Assembly (NCBI GenBank): GCA_044225565.1
Contig: JBGAIL010000022.1
Location: forward strand, 1 to 38,318
Length of the DNA: 38,318 bases
From: CAVXAE01 sp044225565
GTDB taxonomy: Bacteria; Pseudomonadota; Gammaproteobacteria; Steroidobacterales; Steroidobacteraceae
Direction: 5' to 3'
A model generated the notes under the pieces. That model had not been told where the DNA came from, did no database searches, and saw nothing but the letters and a program-made list of their open reading frames with translations. The position numbers and the translations under genes are program-made. Each line of letters begins with the position of its first letter. The first letter of the stretch is position 1. Positions 9,314 to 17,717 of this stretch are shown here, piece after piece.

Positions 9314-10654
9314 TCAGCCTCCCGTCCGGATGGTGAGCCGCAGGATCGCCGTGTCGATGGAGGCCTCCAGCACGTCGACCATCCTGTCGATCTCCTCGTG
9401 CGTGACGATGAACGGCGGGCTCAGGCAGATGATGTCCCGGTGCTCGCCGGTGCCGCCGAAGTAATAGAGCACGTCGCGCTGGAGCCCCGCGCGCAGCACG
9501 GCCATCGTGATATCGGCCTCTTCCGGGAAACGCTCCAGCGTTTGCCTGTCCCTGACCAGCTCCACCGCCCACAGCAAGCCGCGCCCGCGCACTTCCGCCA
9601 CGTGGGAATGCGAGCGCAGACGGGCCAGCTTCGACTCGAGATAGGCTCCCAGCTGCACGCACCGGTCGATGAGCTTCTCGCGCTGGATGATCTCGAGCAC
9701 TTCGTTCGCCACCGCGCAGGCGGCGGGATGCCCGCCGCAGGTGTGGAACATGATGATCTCCCCGTGCTCGACGAGCGGCTGGACCACCGCGTCCGTCGTA
9801 ATGACCGCTGCGAGCGGCGCGTATCCGCCCGTGAACCCTTTCGCCGTCACGACGACGTCGGGCTCGAGCCCCCAGTGCTCGAACGCGAACTTGCGCCCGG
9901 TACGGCCGAATCCGGTGATGACTTCGTCCAGGATCAGCAGGATGTCGTGCCGGCGGCAGATCTCCTGCACGCGCGGCCAGTAATCGTCCGGCGGCACGAG
10001 CGCGCCACCGCTGGTACCGACGATGGGCTCGCCGATGAAGGCGGCGACGGTGTCCGGGCCCTCGCTCTCGATGAGCGCTTCGATCTCGTCTGCGCAACGA
10101 AGCGTGCAGCTGCCGGCGCGCTTGCAGAGCTCGCAGCGCAATGGATAGCAGGCCGGAGCGAGCGGCACCTTGCTCAGCAGCGGAGTGTAGGCCTTGCGTC
10201 TCTCCGCATGCCCCGAGACCGAGAGCGCGCCGAGCGTCACCCCGTGATACGAGGCTTCGCGGCCGATCACCTTCCACCGTGACGGCCTGCCTTTACCGAG
10301 CTGGTACTGCCGCGCGAGCCGGATCGCGGCATCCGTCGCCTCCGAGCCGCTGTTCACCAGATGGATGCGCGTCAGAGACGGCGGCAGCCATTTCTCGCGC
10401 AGCGTCCTGACCAGCTTCAGCCGCTGCGGCGTGGAAAATGGCGGCAACGCATGCGTGAATTCCGTGAGCGCGCGTGCCGCCTCCGCCGCCACTTCCTCGC
10501 GCCCGTATCCGATGTTCGCGACGCAGGCCTGACCCGCCGCATCCAGGATGCGGCGGCCGTCAGCCGTGTGCAGCCATGCGCCGTGCGCCCCGGTGAACTC
10601 GGGGAAGCCCCCGAAAGGGACCGCCGGCCAGGGCGGCTTCGATTCGCTGGCCAC
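9314..10654 (-). CDS. Class III PLP-dependent aminotransferase
   Basis: A 446-residue fold-type I omega-aminotransferase-family enzyme. Motifs in order are VNSGSEATDAAIRLAR (about 100-115), the cofactor Asp in LLILDEVITGFGRTG (about 239-253) and the Schiff-base lysine Lys272 in TAKGFTGGYAPLA. Five cysteines cluster at residues 169-187 (CYPLRCELCKRAGSCTLRC), a feature that can occur in this subgroup. Enzymes of this class move amino groups from omega- or beta-positions of carboxylates. Between the TonB receptor (24-base gap) and BKACE (1-base gap), the most economical role is transamination of an imported beta-amino acid to the beta-keto acid used by BKACE. The actual substrate is unknown. Confidence 0.9.
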   Translation of the reverse strand: MASESKPPWPAVPFGGFPEFTGAHGAWLHTADGRRILDAAGQACVANIGYGREEVAAEAARALTEFTHALPPFSTPQRLKLVRTLREKWLPPSLTRIHLVNSGSEATDAAIRLARQYQLGKGRPSRWKVIGREASYHGVTLGALSVSGHAERRKAYTPLLSKVPLAPACYPLRCELCKRAGSCTLRCADEIEALIESEGPDTVAAFIGEPIVGTSGGALVPPDDYWPRVQEICRRHDILLILDEVITGFGRTGRKFAFEHWGLEPDVVVTAKGFTGGYAPLAAVITTDAVVQPLVEHGEIIMFHTCGGHPAACAVANEVLEIIQREKLIDRCVQLGAYLESKLARLRSHSHVAEVRGRGLLWAVELVRDRQTLERFPEEADITMAVLRAGLQRDVLYYFGGTGEHRDIICLSPPFIVTHEEIDRMVDVLEASIDTAILRLTIRTGG

Positions 10655-10678
10655 GTCGGCCTCGTCCGCTTTCCAGGC

Positions 10679-12952
10679 TCAGAAGTCGAAGCGCACGTTC
10701 AGCCCGATGGTGCGGGGCCGGTTGCGCGTGATGCGCTCGGTGACCGAGGAGTTGTCGATGAGCAGCTGCGCACGCTCGTCCGTCACGTTGTCGATGAACA
10801 GCGCGGTGGTCCAGCGGTCCTTGCGGACACCGAACCGCAGGTTCACCAGGCTGTACGAGGCGGGATTGAAGTGGCTCGGCATTCCGTTCGCCGTGCTCAG
10901 CTCGTTGAACGTGGTGGTGCTGTCGCCCGTGTAGCTGTAGTCCACGCGACCGAAACCTTCGAGGCCTCCCGAGCCGAGCGGGAATCCGTACTGCGCGGAC
11001 GCGGCGAGATTGAAGCGCGGCACGCCCGGCAGCCTGTCGCCATCGAAGCCCGGATTCGGGCCGGCGGGCGCCCCCGGGGTGTCCTCGGTGAGCTGGCCAT
11101 CGTTGTAGCCAGCCGCCAGCGCGAGATCGAGGCCCGGCATCGGCCGCGCCTGCAATTCGAGCTCCGCTCCGATGATGCGCGCCTTGCCCGCATTGATGGT
11201 GCCGAACGCGGTGCCGAGCGGCAGCGCCAGCTGGATGTCGGTCCAGTCGATGTAGTAGATCGAGGAATTGACGACGAGGCGGTTGTCGAGCCACGAAGTG
11301 CGCGCGCCGATCTCGTAGTTCCACAGCGTGTCGGAGCCGTACGTGCGGTTCTCGTCCGGAATGCCCGGCGTCGTGTTGGTGCCGCCGATGCGGAAGCCCT
11401 GCGACGCGGTGGTCCACAGCATCACGTCGTCGCTCACGTTGTAGCGAACGTTGAACTTCATGATGGTGTCGGACTCGCCCGTCTCCGAGACGCCGTCCGT
11501 GAGGCCGAGGCCGAGGATGTTGATGTCGTTGTTCACCAGGGTATCGCGCTGGTCGATGTCGAAGTAGCGCGCGCCGACGGTGGCGCTCAGCTTCTCGGTG
11601 AACGCGTAGGTCATCTCGCCGAACAGCGCCTTCTGCTTCTCTTCCTGGCGGCCGGTCTGGTCGAGCAGCTGGCGCGCGTTGGTCACCGGCAGGCCGAGGA
11701 TCTGCATGAAGCCGACGAACACGCCGTACTTGTCCTCGATGATCTGCTCGAAGCCGTTGTCCTTGTCCGTGTAGAACAGGCCGCCGATCCAGCTCAGCCT
11801 GCCGTCGCCCTTCGAGGTGAGGCGCAGCTCCTCGCTCCACATGTCCTGCAGCTCGGTGGTGAAGGTACTCGAGCCCGGCAGCTTCGCCGTCGGGAAGATG
11901 GCTTCACCGAGGTCGGAAGTGTCCGCCGTCACGTCGCGGGTGCGCTTGTAGCGGGAGGTGGAGGAGAACAGGCTGGCCCAGCCCAGATCGTAGGACAGCG
12001 TGAGGTTGCCGAGGTCGAATTCGTCGTACACGAGCTCGTCGCGCACGAAGTTGCTCTCGAGGTCGCCGACGCCGGCAACGCCGCCCACCGAGGTGTTGCG
12101 CGCGTCCGCATCGATCTTCTGTTTGAGGTAGCTCGCCTCCACCTGGAAGCGCTCGCTCACGTTCCACGCGAGGGAGGCGCGGCCGGCGGTGGTCACCTCG
12201 TCGTTGATATCCTTCTTGAACGGCAGCGGGCCGGAGCCGAGGATCGGCACGGTGCCGGGCGGCAGGCCTAGCAGCGTGTTGGCGTCGAGGCTCACGCCTT
12301 CCGGCATGGCGATGCGGTCGATGAATCCGCCCAGATCGTGATGCAGCGCGCTGACGCGCAGGGCGAGCACGTCCTGCACCAGCGGCATGTTGACCATGGC
12401 GTTCAGCTTGTAGCCGTCCGAGCCGTGCTTCGTGGTCTGGTAGCTGGTGTCGATCTTCGCATCGAACTTCGAGGGATCGGGCCGGGGCGTGATCATGCGC
12501 ACCGTCCCGCCGATGGAGCCTTCGCCGTACAGCGTACCCTGCGGGCCGCGCAGCACCTCGACGCGCTCGATGTCGAACAGGCGCGGGTCCGGCTGGAAGC
12601 CTGCGGCGCTCACGGGCATCTCGTCGATGTAGACGCCGACGGTGGAGGCACCCTGCGTGACGAGGCCGGTGGAGATGCCGCGGATCGAGTAGAGCTTGCC
12701 GCCAGAGCCACGGTCGACGACGGCGAAATTCGGGATGAGGCGATAGTAGTTGTCCACTTCCGTGGCGCCCATGGCTTCGAGCGTGTCCGCCGTGAACGCC
12801 TGCATGGGCATCGCGACGTCCTGCAGGGAGCTTTCCCGCTTGGTGGCGGTGACCACCACTTCCTCGAGCCCGGCCTCCGGCTCCGCGGCCGCAAGCTGCG
12901 TGACGGAAAGGACGCTGAGCGCCGCCAGAGAAGCACGCATGCCGAGTTTCAT
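10679..12952 (-). CDS. TonB-dependent outer-membrane receptor
   Basis: A receptor of about 757 residues. I choose the ATG at 12952, which leaves a good signal peptide (MKLGMRASLAALSVLSVTQL) and has a G-rich Shine-Dalgarno region upstream. A TonB-box-like EEVVVTATK follows. The plug domain covers residues about 40-170 (VEVLRGPQGTLYGEGSIGGT). The remainder is beta-barrel with aromatic-rich strands ending in Phe (LNVRFDF). The sequence is of the FecA-like/IroE-less group used for assorted small molecules, and no siderophore genes are nearby. It is the first gene of the operon with aminotransferase, BKACE and S15 hydrolase, so it probably imports the substrate of that pathway. Its promoter holds a likely TetR operator. 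Confidence 0.93.
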   Translation of the reverse strand: MKLGMRASLAALSVLSVTQLAAAEPEAGLEEVVVTATKRESSLQDVAMPMQAFTADTLEAMGATEVDNYYRLIPNFAVVDRGSGGKLYSIRGISTGLVTQGASTVGVYIDEMPVSAAGFQPDPRLFDIERVEVLRGPQGTLYGEGSIGGTVRMITPRPDPSKFDAKIDTSYQTTKHGSDGYKLNAMVNMPLVQDVLALRVSALHHDLGGFIDRIAMPEGVSLDANTLLGLPPGTVPILGSGPLPFKKDINDEVTTAGRASLAWNVSERFQVEASYLKQKIDADARNTSVGGVAGVGDLESNFVRDELVYDEFDLGNLTLSYDLGWASLFSSTSRYKRTRDVTADTSDLGEAIFPTAKLPGSSTFTTELQDMWSEELRLTSKGDGRLSWIGGLFYTDKDNGFEQIIEDKYGVFVGFMQILGLPVTNARQLLDQTGRQEEKQKALFGEMTYAFTEKLSATVGARYFDIDQRDTLVNNDINILGLGLTDGVSETGESDTIMKFNVRYNVSDDVMLWTTASQGFRIGGTNTTPGIPDENRTYGSDTLWNYEIGARTSWLDNRLVVNSSIYYIDWTDIQLALPLGTAFGTINAGKARIIGAELELQARPMPGLDLALAAGYNDGQLTEDTPGAPAGPNPGFDGDRLPGVPRFNLAASAQYGFPLGSGGLEGFGRVDYSYTGDSTTTFNELSTANGMPSHFNPASYSLVNLRFGVRKDRWTTALFIDNVTDERAQLLIDNSSVTERITRNRPRTIGLNVRFDF

Positions 12953-12991
12953 CGCCCACCCCCGTGATCGGCACACGCCGACGTTATTTTT

Positions 12992-13007
12992 ATGACTGTA
13001 TGGTCAT
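12992..13007. promoter_or_regulatory. Palindromic operator copy 1, covering the TonB receptor -10
   Basis: ATGACTGTATGGTCAT is an inverted repeat with five-base arms ATGAC/GTCAT and a six-base spacer. It lies 40 bases upstream of the TonB receptor ATG and includes that gene's predicted -10 (TACAGT, 12995-13000 on the minus strand). A second copy of the same arms with the same spacing lies 108 bases away. TetR proteins typically bind palindromes of this size, and a tetR-like gene sits just beyond the serine hydrolase, so it is the first candidate for the binding protein. Confidence 0.7.
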
Positions 13008-13024
13008 TATTGTTTTCGTGTCAA
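12995..13024 (-). promoter_or_regulatory. Predicted sigma-70 promoter of the TonB receptor operon
   Basis: On the minus strand a perfect -35 TTGACA (13019-13024) is followed after 18 bases by TACAGT (12995-13000), a four-of-six match to the -10. The leader to the ATG at 12952 is about 35 bases. The -10 is buried in the palindrome at 12992-13007, so a protein bound there should block RNA polymerase. The stretch is AT-rich compared with its surroundings. Confidence 0.6.
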
Positions 13025-13099
13025 GCGATGGGAGGCCACGTTTCTGTGGTTTTGCCGCATCATTCACGGCTATTCCTCGTGCAACCGGGCCTTCATTTC

Positions 13100-13115
13100 A
13101 TGACCTGCAGGTCAT
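13100..13115. promoter_or_regulatory. Palindromic operator copy 2, upstream of the serine hydrolase
   Basis: ATGACCTGCAGGTCAT is a perfect 16-bp palindrome with the same ATGAC-N6-GTCAT arms as the copy at 12992-13007. It is 54 bases upstream of the serine hydrolase GTG. Weak -10 candidates, TATATC (13117-13122) and TAGATT (13134-13139), lie just downstream, so binding here could control the rightward transcript. One regulator acting on both divergent transcripts is the simplest reading. Confidence 0.7.
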
Positions 13116-13168
13116 TTATATCCCGGAATTTGCTAGATTCCGGCCGGACGACGGGTGGAGGAGTCACC

Positions 13169-15139
13169 GTGCTTCAGCGATTGCTCATGGCCTTGGCGCT
13201 CTGCGCGCCCGCTCTACCGCATTGCGCGCCGCGGCTGGCTGCGGACGACGTGGAGGCGTGGGCGGATGCCACCTTCCAGCGCGCGTTCGAAGAGCGGCGC
13301 TTCTCCGGGCTTGCGATCTCGGTGGTGCAGGATGACGCCGTGCTGTTCACGCGCGGCTACGGCTATGCGGACTATGCCCGGAAAATCCCCATGGATCCGC
13401 AGCGGACGCGGCTGCGCATCGGCTCCATCACCAAGACCTTCACGGCCGTGGCCATCGCGCAGCTGCTGCAGCGCGGGCAGATCCACTCGATCGACGATCC
13501 GGTCAATCTCTATCTGCGGCGCGACAAGCTGCCCAGGGTGGATGGCAAGGACATCACGCTGCGCCATCTGCTCACGCACACGGCGGGATTCGACTCCCGG
13601 GCCTTCGGCCTGGCGACGCAGAACAGATTCAGGCTGCCTCTGAGCGCCGAGGAAGTCGCGGCACGGCGGCAGCCGGTGGTGCGGAAGATCGGCGATCGCG
13701 CGGTGTACTCGAACTATGGGACGGCACTGCTCGCCGTGGTGGTCGAGGACGTGACCGGACAGCCGATCGCCCGCTACTTCGACGAGCACATCTTCATGCC
13801 GCTCGGCATGAGCGATTCGGTGCTCAACGTGACGACGCAGCCCAGCCAGGATCTGGCGGTGCCGTACCGTTTCCTGCCGAGCGGAGCGGCTCAGGCGCAA
13901 CGATTCATGGGCGTGCATCCGTTCTTCGCGCCGGTGGGCGCCATCGAATCGACGCCGGCGGACATGGCGCGGTACATGATCGCGAACCTGCAGGAAGGGC
14001 GTGACGGCTCTGCGGCAGTGCTGGATGCGGAGCACTTCCGGATGCTGCATCGCCGGCTCGCGGGGAATCATCCGGCCGTGTCGGGGTTCGGGATGATCTT
14101 CATCGAGTTCGAGTGGAACGGCGTGCGATTCTTCGGACACGGCGGGGACTGGCCCGGGTTTCACTCGATCCTGCTGATGGCGCCGCAGAGCCGGACGGGG
14201 TTCTTCATTTCCTGCCTGTGCGACTACCCCCAGGCGGGACTGGTGGAAAGCGTGCTCGGCTCGGAGCGCATGAAGCCGGATCCTGCGCGGAAAGTGCTGC
14301 CGCCGATGACCAATGTCGGAGTGGCCATCGCGTTCCTCGAGCGGTTCTGGGGCGCGCGCCAGTGGCCGCGGGCGCGCAGCTCCCGGGGTCTCGACCGCTT
14401 CAGCGGCACCTACTGGCGGGAGTTCCGCGCGCACGAGGGGCCTGAAAAATTCCTGGAGCTGCTGGGTGGGGAGTCCGCAGCAATCACCGTGGATGCGCAG
14501 AGCCCCTCCGGCTTGCGCATCAATGGCCAGGGAGGTTTCGACGAAGTGGCTCCGGGCGTGTTCTGGAACGCATCCGCCGAGCCGGCGCTCGATGGCAACT
14601 TCTGGAACAGCGGCCTGTGGGCCTTCACGCCGGATGCTGCGGGCAAACCGCATGATGTCTCACCGACTTTTGCCATCGATTCCTACGCGCGTGCCGGCGC
14701 GATGGCGAATCCGCTGTTCGCGATGAAAGTGCTGGCGCTCGGCGCTTCGTTCGCGCTCACTGGAATCCTGTGTGCATTCTGGCCCGCGGGAGAAGGCTTC
14801 GCCCGGCGCGGCAAGTGGCTGCCGCCGCTCGTCGCGGCCAGCCTGCTCGCCTTCGTATTCGTGCTGTTGGGCGGCTATCACGAAGGCGACGGGCCCGGCA
14901 CCGCCCTGCTGCTGGGCGAAAGCGCGCGATTCGTCGGCATGTCGCTGCTCGCGAAGCTGGTCGCCGTGCTGGCGCTGCTGATGCTGGCCACGACGTGGCT
15001 GGCCTGGCGGAACGGATACTGGGGAGACACCCGCCGCGGTGCGGCACGGCGCGTGCATTTCACTTTGCTCGCCGCCGCCGCGCTCGGCCTCACCTGGGCA
15101 TTCGCCTTCGGCGGCCTGCTTGGCGTGGCCGCGCCCTGA
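13169..15139 (+). CDS. Beta-lactamase-fold serine hydrolase with four C-terminal membrane helices
   Basis: A 656-residue protein starting at GTG 13169, with GGAGGAG five bases upstream. A signal peptide covers about residues 1-25. The catalytic domain belongs to the class C beta-lactamase/esterase family (Pfam Beta-lactamase): SITK at 86-89 supplies the serine and lysine, YSN at 180-182 the tyrosine, and FGHGGDW replaces the usual KTG box, as in many esterases and peptidases. After a linker domain, the last about 150 residues hold four hydrophobic segments (for example FAMKVLALGASFALTGILCA and LLAKLVAVLALLMLATTWLA), anchoring it in the inner membrane with the enzyme facing the periplasm. It diverges from the TonB operon and shares its operator region. 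Its substrate is unknown; peptide, ester or lactam are all possible. Confidence 0.85.
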   Translation: MLQRLLMALALCAPALPHCAPRLAADDVEAWADATFQRAFEERRFSGLAISVVQDDAVLFTRGYGYADYARKIPMDPQRTRLRIGSITKTFTAVAIAQLLQRGQIHSIDDPVNLYLRRDKLPRVDGKDITLRHLLTHTAGFDSRAFGLATQNRFRLPLSAEEVAARRQPVVRKIGDRAVYSNYGTALLAVVVEDVTGQPIARYFDEHIFMPLGMSDSVLNVTTQPSQDLAVPYRFLPSGAAQAQRFMGVHPFFAPVGAIESTPADMARYMIANLQEGRDGSAAVLDAEHFRMLHRRLAGNHPAVSGFGMIFIEFEWNGVRFFGHGGDWPGFHSILLMAPQSRTGFFISCLCDYPQAGLVESVLGSERMKPDPARKVLPPMTNVGVAIAFLERFWGARQWPRARSSRGLDRFSGTYWREFRAHEGPEKFLELLGGESAAITVDAQSPSGLRINGQGGFDEVAPGVFWNASAEPALDGNFWNSGLWAFTPDAAGKPHDVSPTFAIDSYARAGAMANPLFAMKVLALGASFALTGILCAFWPAGEGFARRGKWLPPLVAASLLAFVFVLLGGYHEGDGPGTALLLGESARFVGMSLLAKLVAVLALLMLATTWLAWRNGYWGDTRRGAARRVHFTLLAAAALGLTWAFAFGGLLGVAAP

Positions 15140-15218
15140 CGCGGGCGCGGCGGCCATGACCATGGCTGTGTGCATCGACCGCCGGGCAGGTGGCCAATTG
15201 GGTAGAATCCCGCCCATC

Positions 15219-15935
15219 GTGCAGCTCGTCGTCAATTTCCGCGGCTATTTGCAGGGCCGTGCCACTGCCAAGAGCACCCGCAAGACGGACCGCACCGCGC
15301 TGCGTCTCGAAATTGCGGCAGCCGGCCTGCTCGACCAGCCCGGCTACCACGCCATGACCATCGACGAGATCTGCGCCAGGGCCGGGCTCGCGAAAGGCAC
15401 TTTCTACCTGCACTTCGACTCGAAGAAGGCCATCACGCTCGCGATCCTCGACGAGTTCGTCGAGTTGCAGACCCGCATGGTGCCGGCCATCGACGATTCG
15501 CGGCACGTGTTCGAGAACATCCGCGCCATCGTCGCATGGTGCAGCGACTTCTTCCGCGAGAACACCGCGTTGCAGCGCGCGCTGATGCAGCTCGCGGACA
15601 CCATTCCCGAAGTGGCCGAGATCTGGCAGCGCTACACGCGCTTCCTGGCCGCGCACGTGATGAAGACCATCCGCTCGGCGTGGAAGACGGACGACATCGA
15701 CGAAGACCTGCTGTTCTTCACCATCTATCTGCTCGGCAACATGCTCGACCAGCTGCTGTACGCGGTCTGCGCGGTGCACCGCCAGGCGCACCTCGAGCGA
15801 GTCGCCGGCACGCCGGAGCACATGGTCGAGGTCGTCTCGCTGCTGTGGTACAGGGCGCTATGCGCGGAGAACCCGCCGCAGGAGCTGCTGAAGACCTCGG
15901 CGCCGCTGCTCAGGCTGTCCCGAAGAAAGGCCTAG
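15219..15935 (+). CDS. TetR-family transcriptional regulator
   Basis: A repressor-type protein of about 238 residues. The N-terminal helix-turn-helix is classical (MTIDEICARAGLAKGTFYLH, then FDSKKAITLAILDEF), and the C-terminal part is an all-helical ligand and dimer domain. The start is uncertain. I use the GTG at 15219, because a TAGAAT -10-like hexamer at 15203-15208 makes the in-frame ATG at 15156 unlikely to be transcribed; a TTG at 15249 is another option. It follows the serine hydrolase by 79 bases and is the best candidate to bind the two palindromes at 12992 and 13100. Its stop codon shares CTAG (15932-15935) with the stop of the convergent phosphotriesterase-like gene. Confidence 0.85.
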   Translation: MQLVVNFRGYLQGRATAKSTRKTDRTALRLEIAAAGLLDQPGYHAMTIDEICARAGLAKGTFYLHFDSKKAITLAILDEFVELQTRMVPAIDDSRHVFENIRAIVAWCSDFFRENTALQRALMQLADTIPEVAEIWQRYTRFLAAHVMKTIRSAWKTDDIDEDLLFFTIYLLGNMLDQLLYAVCAVHRQAHLERVAGTPEHMVEVVSLLWYRALCAENPPQELLKTSAPLLRLSRRKA

Positions 15936-17095
15936 GGTCGGAGAGCCCGCGGCTCGGCGAACGTCAGCAAGCGACGAGGATTCTCCACGGTGATCCGCCG
16001 CACGTCCTCTTCGGAAATTCCTTGCCCGCGCAGGTATGGCAGCACCTGCAGCGACACGAAGTCGAACCCCTTGCCTCCATGCGCGTGCTGCTGGATCTTC
16101 GTGCACACATCGTGCGAAAGCAGCAACCGGTCCCGATAGCCGGCCTTCACCAGCGCCGCCACAGCATCCGCCATAGGGCGCGCATCCAGCCGCGGATTCG
16201 AAAGCGTGTAGGGCGTGCCGAACAGGTCGAACTGCAGCATCACGCCCCTGCGCAGAATGGCTGCGAGGCGCGACACATCGCCGGACACGACACCGTCGAT
16301 GTGCCCGACCGCCACTCTGGAGAGATCCGCCCCCTCGCCTTCGATGAGGTCGAGCGTCCTCTGCAGCATCACCCCATCCCGCACCCATTGATGCAGGCTG
16401 ATCGCAGCGCCGGTCAGCCGGCTCGCCCTTGCGGCCGCACGCACACCTTTCGCCTCGATCGAATCATGCGGTGAAGTGACCACGTCCATGGCGGACACCT
16501 CGCCGATGATCCCGGCCCGGATGCCCGTATCACCTACGCCCACCGTCACGTCCCGCACGATTTCCTGCGTCAGGGAATCGAGGTCGCGCGTCGCATGCCC
16601 TCGCGGATGCCAAGCTTCCCGGTACCAGCCCGCGCCCATCACGATGGCGAGCCCGCTCCGGCGTGCGATCTCCACCAGCTTGAGCGGATCGCGCCCCAGG
16701 CCGATGCTCGTCACGTCGACGATCGCCCCACCGCCCGCGCTCCTGAACGCCATCACTTCCGCGAGCGTCGTCTCGACGTCCTGAATCAGGAGCAGATCGC
16801 GGTTCTCCCACACGTGCGCATGCAGGAAGGCGAGCCGATCCATCGTGACCGGCATCAGCCAGACGGCGAGCTCGGAAGGCGTTCGCGGCAAGTGCCGCTC
16901 CGCGAGCTCCCAGCGCCGCGGCTCATCGAGCGGCAGTGTGAAGTCGATGAACAGGTGCTCGTGCGTGAGCGTGACGCCGAGATCCTGCGGATCGATCGGG
17001 CCGAGCACGGTCTGCACACGGCCCGCAGGCGGGACTCCGGCATCCACGAGACAAGGGCACGACAGGACGAGCGAGGCGAGTATGGCGAGACGCAC
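15932..17095 (-). CDS. Exported phosphotriesterase-family metal hydrolase
   Basis: An amidohydrolase-superfamily protein of about 387 residues related to phosphotriesterase, N-acyl-homoserine lactonase and PHP. The GTG start at 17095 gives a signal peptide (RLAILASLVLSCPCLVDA). Metal-site residues are visible in order: HxH in LTHEHLFIDF, the bridging residue in GIIGEVSAMD, His in SLHQWVRDG, His in VAVGHIDG and Asp in LLLSHDVC. The bridging position is Glu, as in PHP-type homologues, instead of the carboxylated Lys of true phosphotriesterases. A lactone or ester substrate is thus as likely as a phosphotriester. It lies 20 bases downstream of the SRPBCC gene on the same strand. Confidence 0.85.
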   Translation of the reverse strand: MRLAILASLVLSCPCLVDAGVPPAGRVQTVLGPIDPQDLGVTLTHEHLFIDFTLPLDEPRRWELAERHLPRTPSELAVWLMPVTMDRLAFLHAHVWENRDLLLIQDVETTLAEVMAFRSAGGGAIVDVTSIGLGRDPLKLVEIARRSGLAIVMGAGWYREAWHPRGHATRDLDSLTQEIVRDVTVGVGDTGIRAGIIGEVSAMDVVTSPHDSIEAKGVRAAARASRLTGAAISLHQWVRDGVMLQRTLDLIEGEGADLSRVAVGHIDGVVSGDVSRLAAILRRGVMLQFDLFGTPYTLSNPRLDARPMADAVAALVKAGYRDRLLLSHDVCTKIQQHAHGGKGFDFVSLQVLPYLRGQGISEEDVRRITVENPRRLLTFAEPRALRP

Positions 17096-17115
17096 GCGAG
17101 CGCCCTGATTCGTGC

Positions 17116-17595
17116 TCAGGCCGGCTTGGAAAGCGCCGTGCCGTAGGTGAGGTAGTGGTTCATCCGGGCTTCCCAGTCCCGCATGAACTGCTCGTAGTAC
17201 TCCTGCGTGAAGGCCGCGACGAAGGAGTTGCCCTCGGGGCCCAGGCTGGTGTGCGTGTAGGTGACGTCCGCCTCGGAGCAGCCGCCTTCCACGGCCCGCA
17301 CGTGGATCATGAGCCGGCAGGCGGTGATGCGCGGCGTGATCTTGACCATCTCGACGAAGCCCGCGTCCGGCTCGTGCCGGGTGATGTACCAGATGGCGTC
17401 GTGCGGGCGGCTCGGTGTGACGAACACACAATCCTTTTCCGCCACGCCGGAAGTCGAGAACACCGCCGTGGGATCCCAGCCCTCAATCCAGTCTGCCTCC
17501 AGCACGGGGCACAGCAGCGGGAATACCCGTGCCGGCTCGGCCACCAATCGCTGCGTGTAACTCCGGCTCGCGCGCACCGGCTTCTGAATATTCAT
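17116..17595 (-). CDS. SRPBCC (START-like) family protein
   Basis: A 159-residue protein with the look of the SRPBCC/polyketide-cyclase fold: an N-terminal strand then ARVFPLLCPVLEADWIEGWD, central strands (DAIWYITRHEPDAGFVEMVK, CRLMIHVRAVEGG, ADVTYTHTSLGPEG) and a long C-terminal helix (FMRDWEARMNHYLTYG). The fold binds hydrophobic ligands. No catalytic motif can be assigned, so I give no specific function. It is the first gene of a two-gene unit with the phosphotriesterase-like hydrolase. The start codon context is weak, but the family N-terminus fits the chosen ATG. Confidence 0.75.
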   Translation of the reverse strand: MNIQKPVRASRSYTQRLVAEPARVFPLLCPVLEADWIEGWDPTAVFSTSGVAEKDCVFVTPSRPHDAIWYITRHEPDAGFVEMVKITPRITACRLMIHVRAVEGGCSEADVTYTHTSLGPEGNSFVAAFTQEYYEQFMRDWEARMNHYLTYGTALSKPA

Positions 17596-17717
17596 GACGA
17601 TGAATTATGCCTGCTCCGGCAACGTGTAGGACAACGCGAAGGGGGGTCGCGCCCTCGTCCGACTGCGCGGACGGGAAAGAGCGAGGATGCTCCGCCCACT
17701 TGGAGCGGAGACGGGCC

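Noticed and set aside
10361..12271. A 636-codon plus-strand frame opposite the TonB receptor.
   Set aside because: It has no recognisable domain, and the minus strand encodes a full receptor with plug and barrel.
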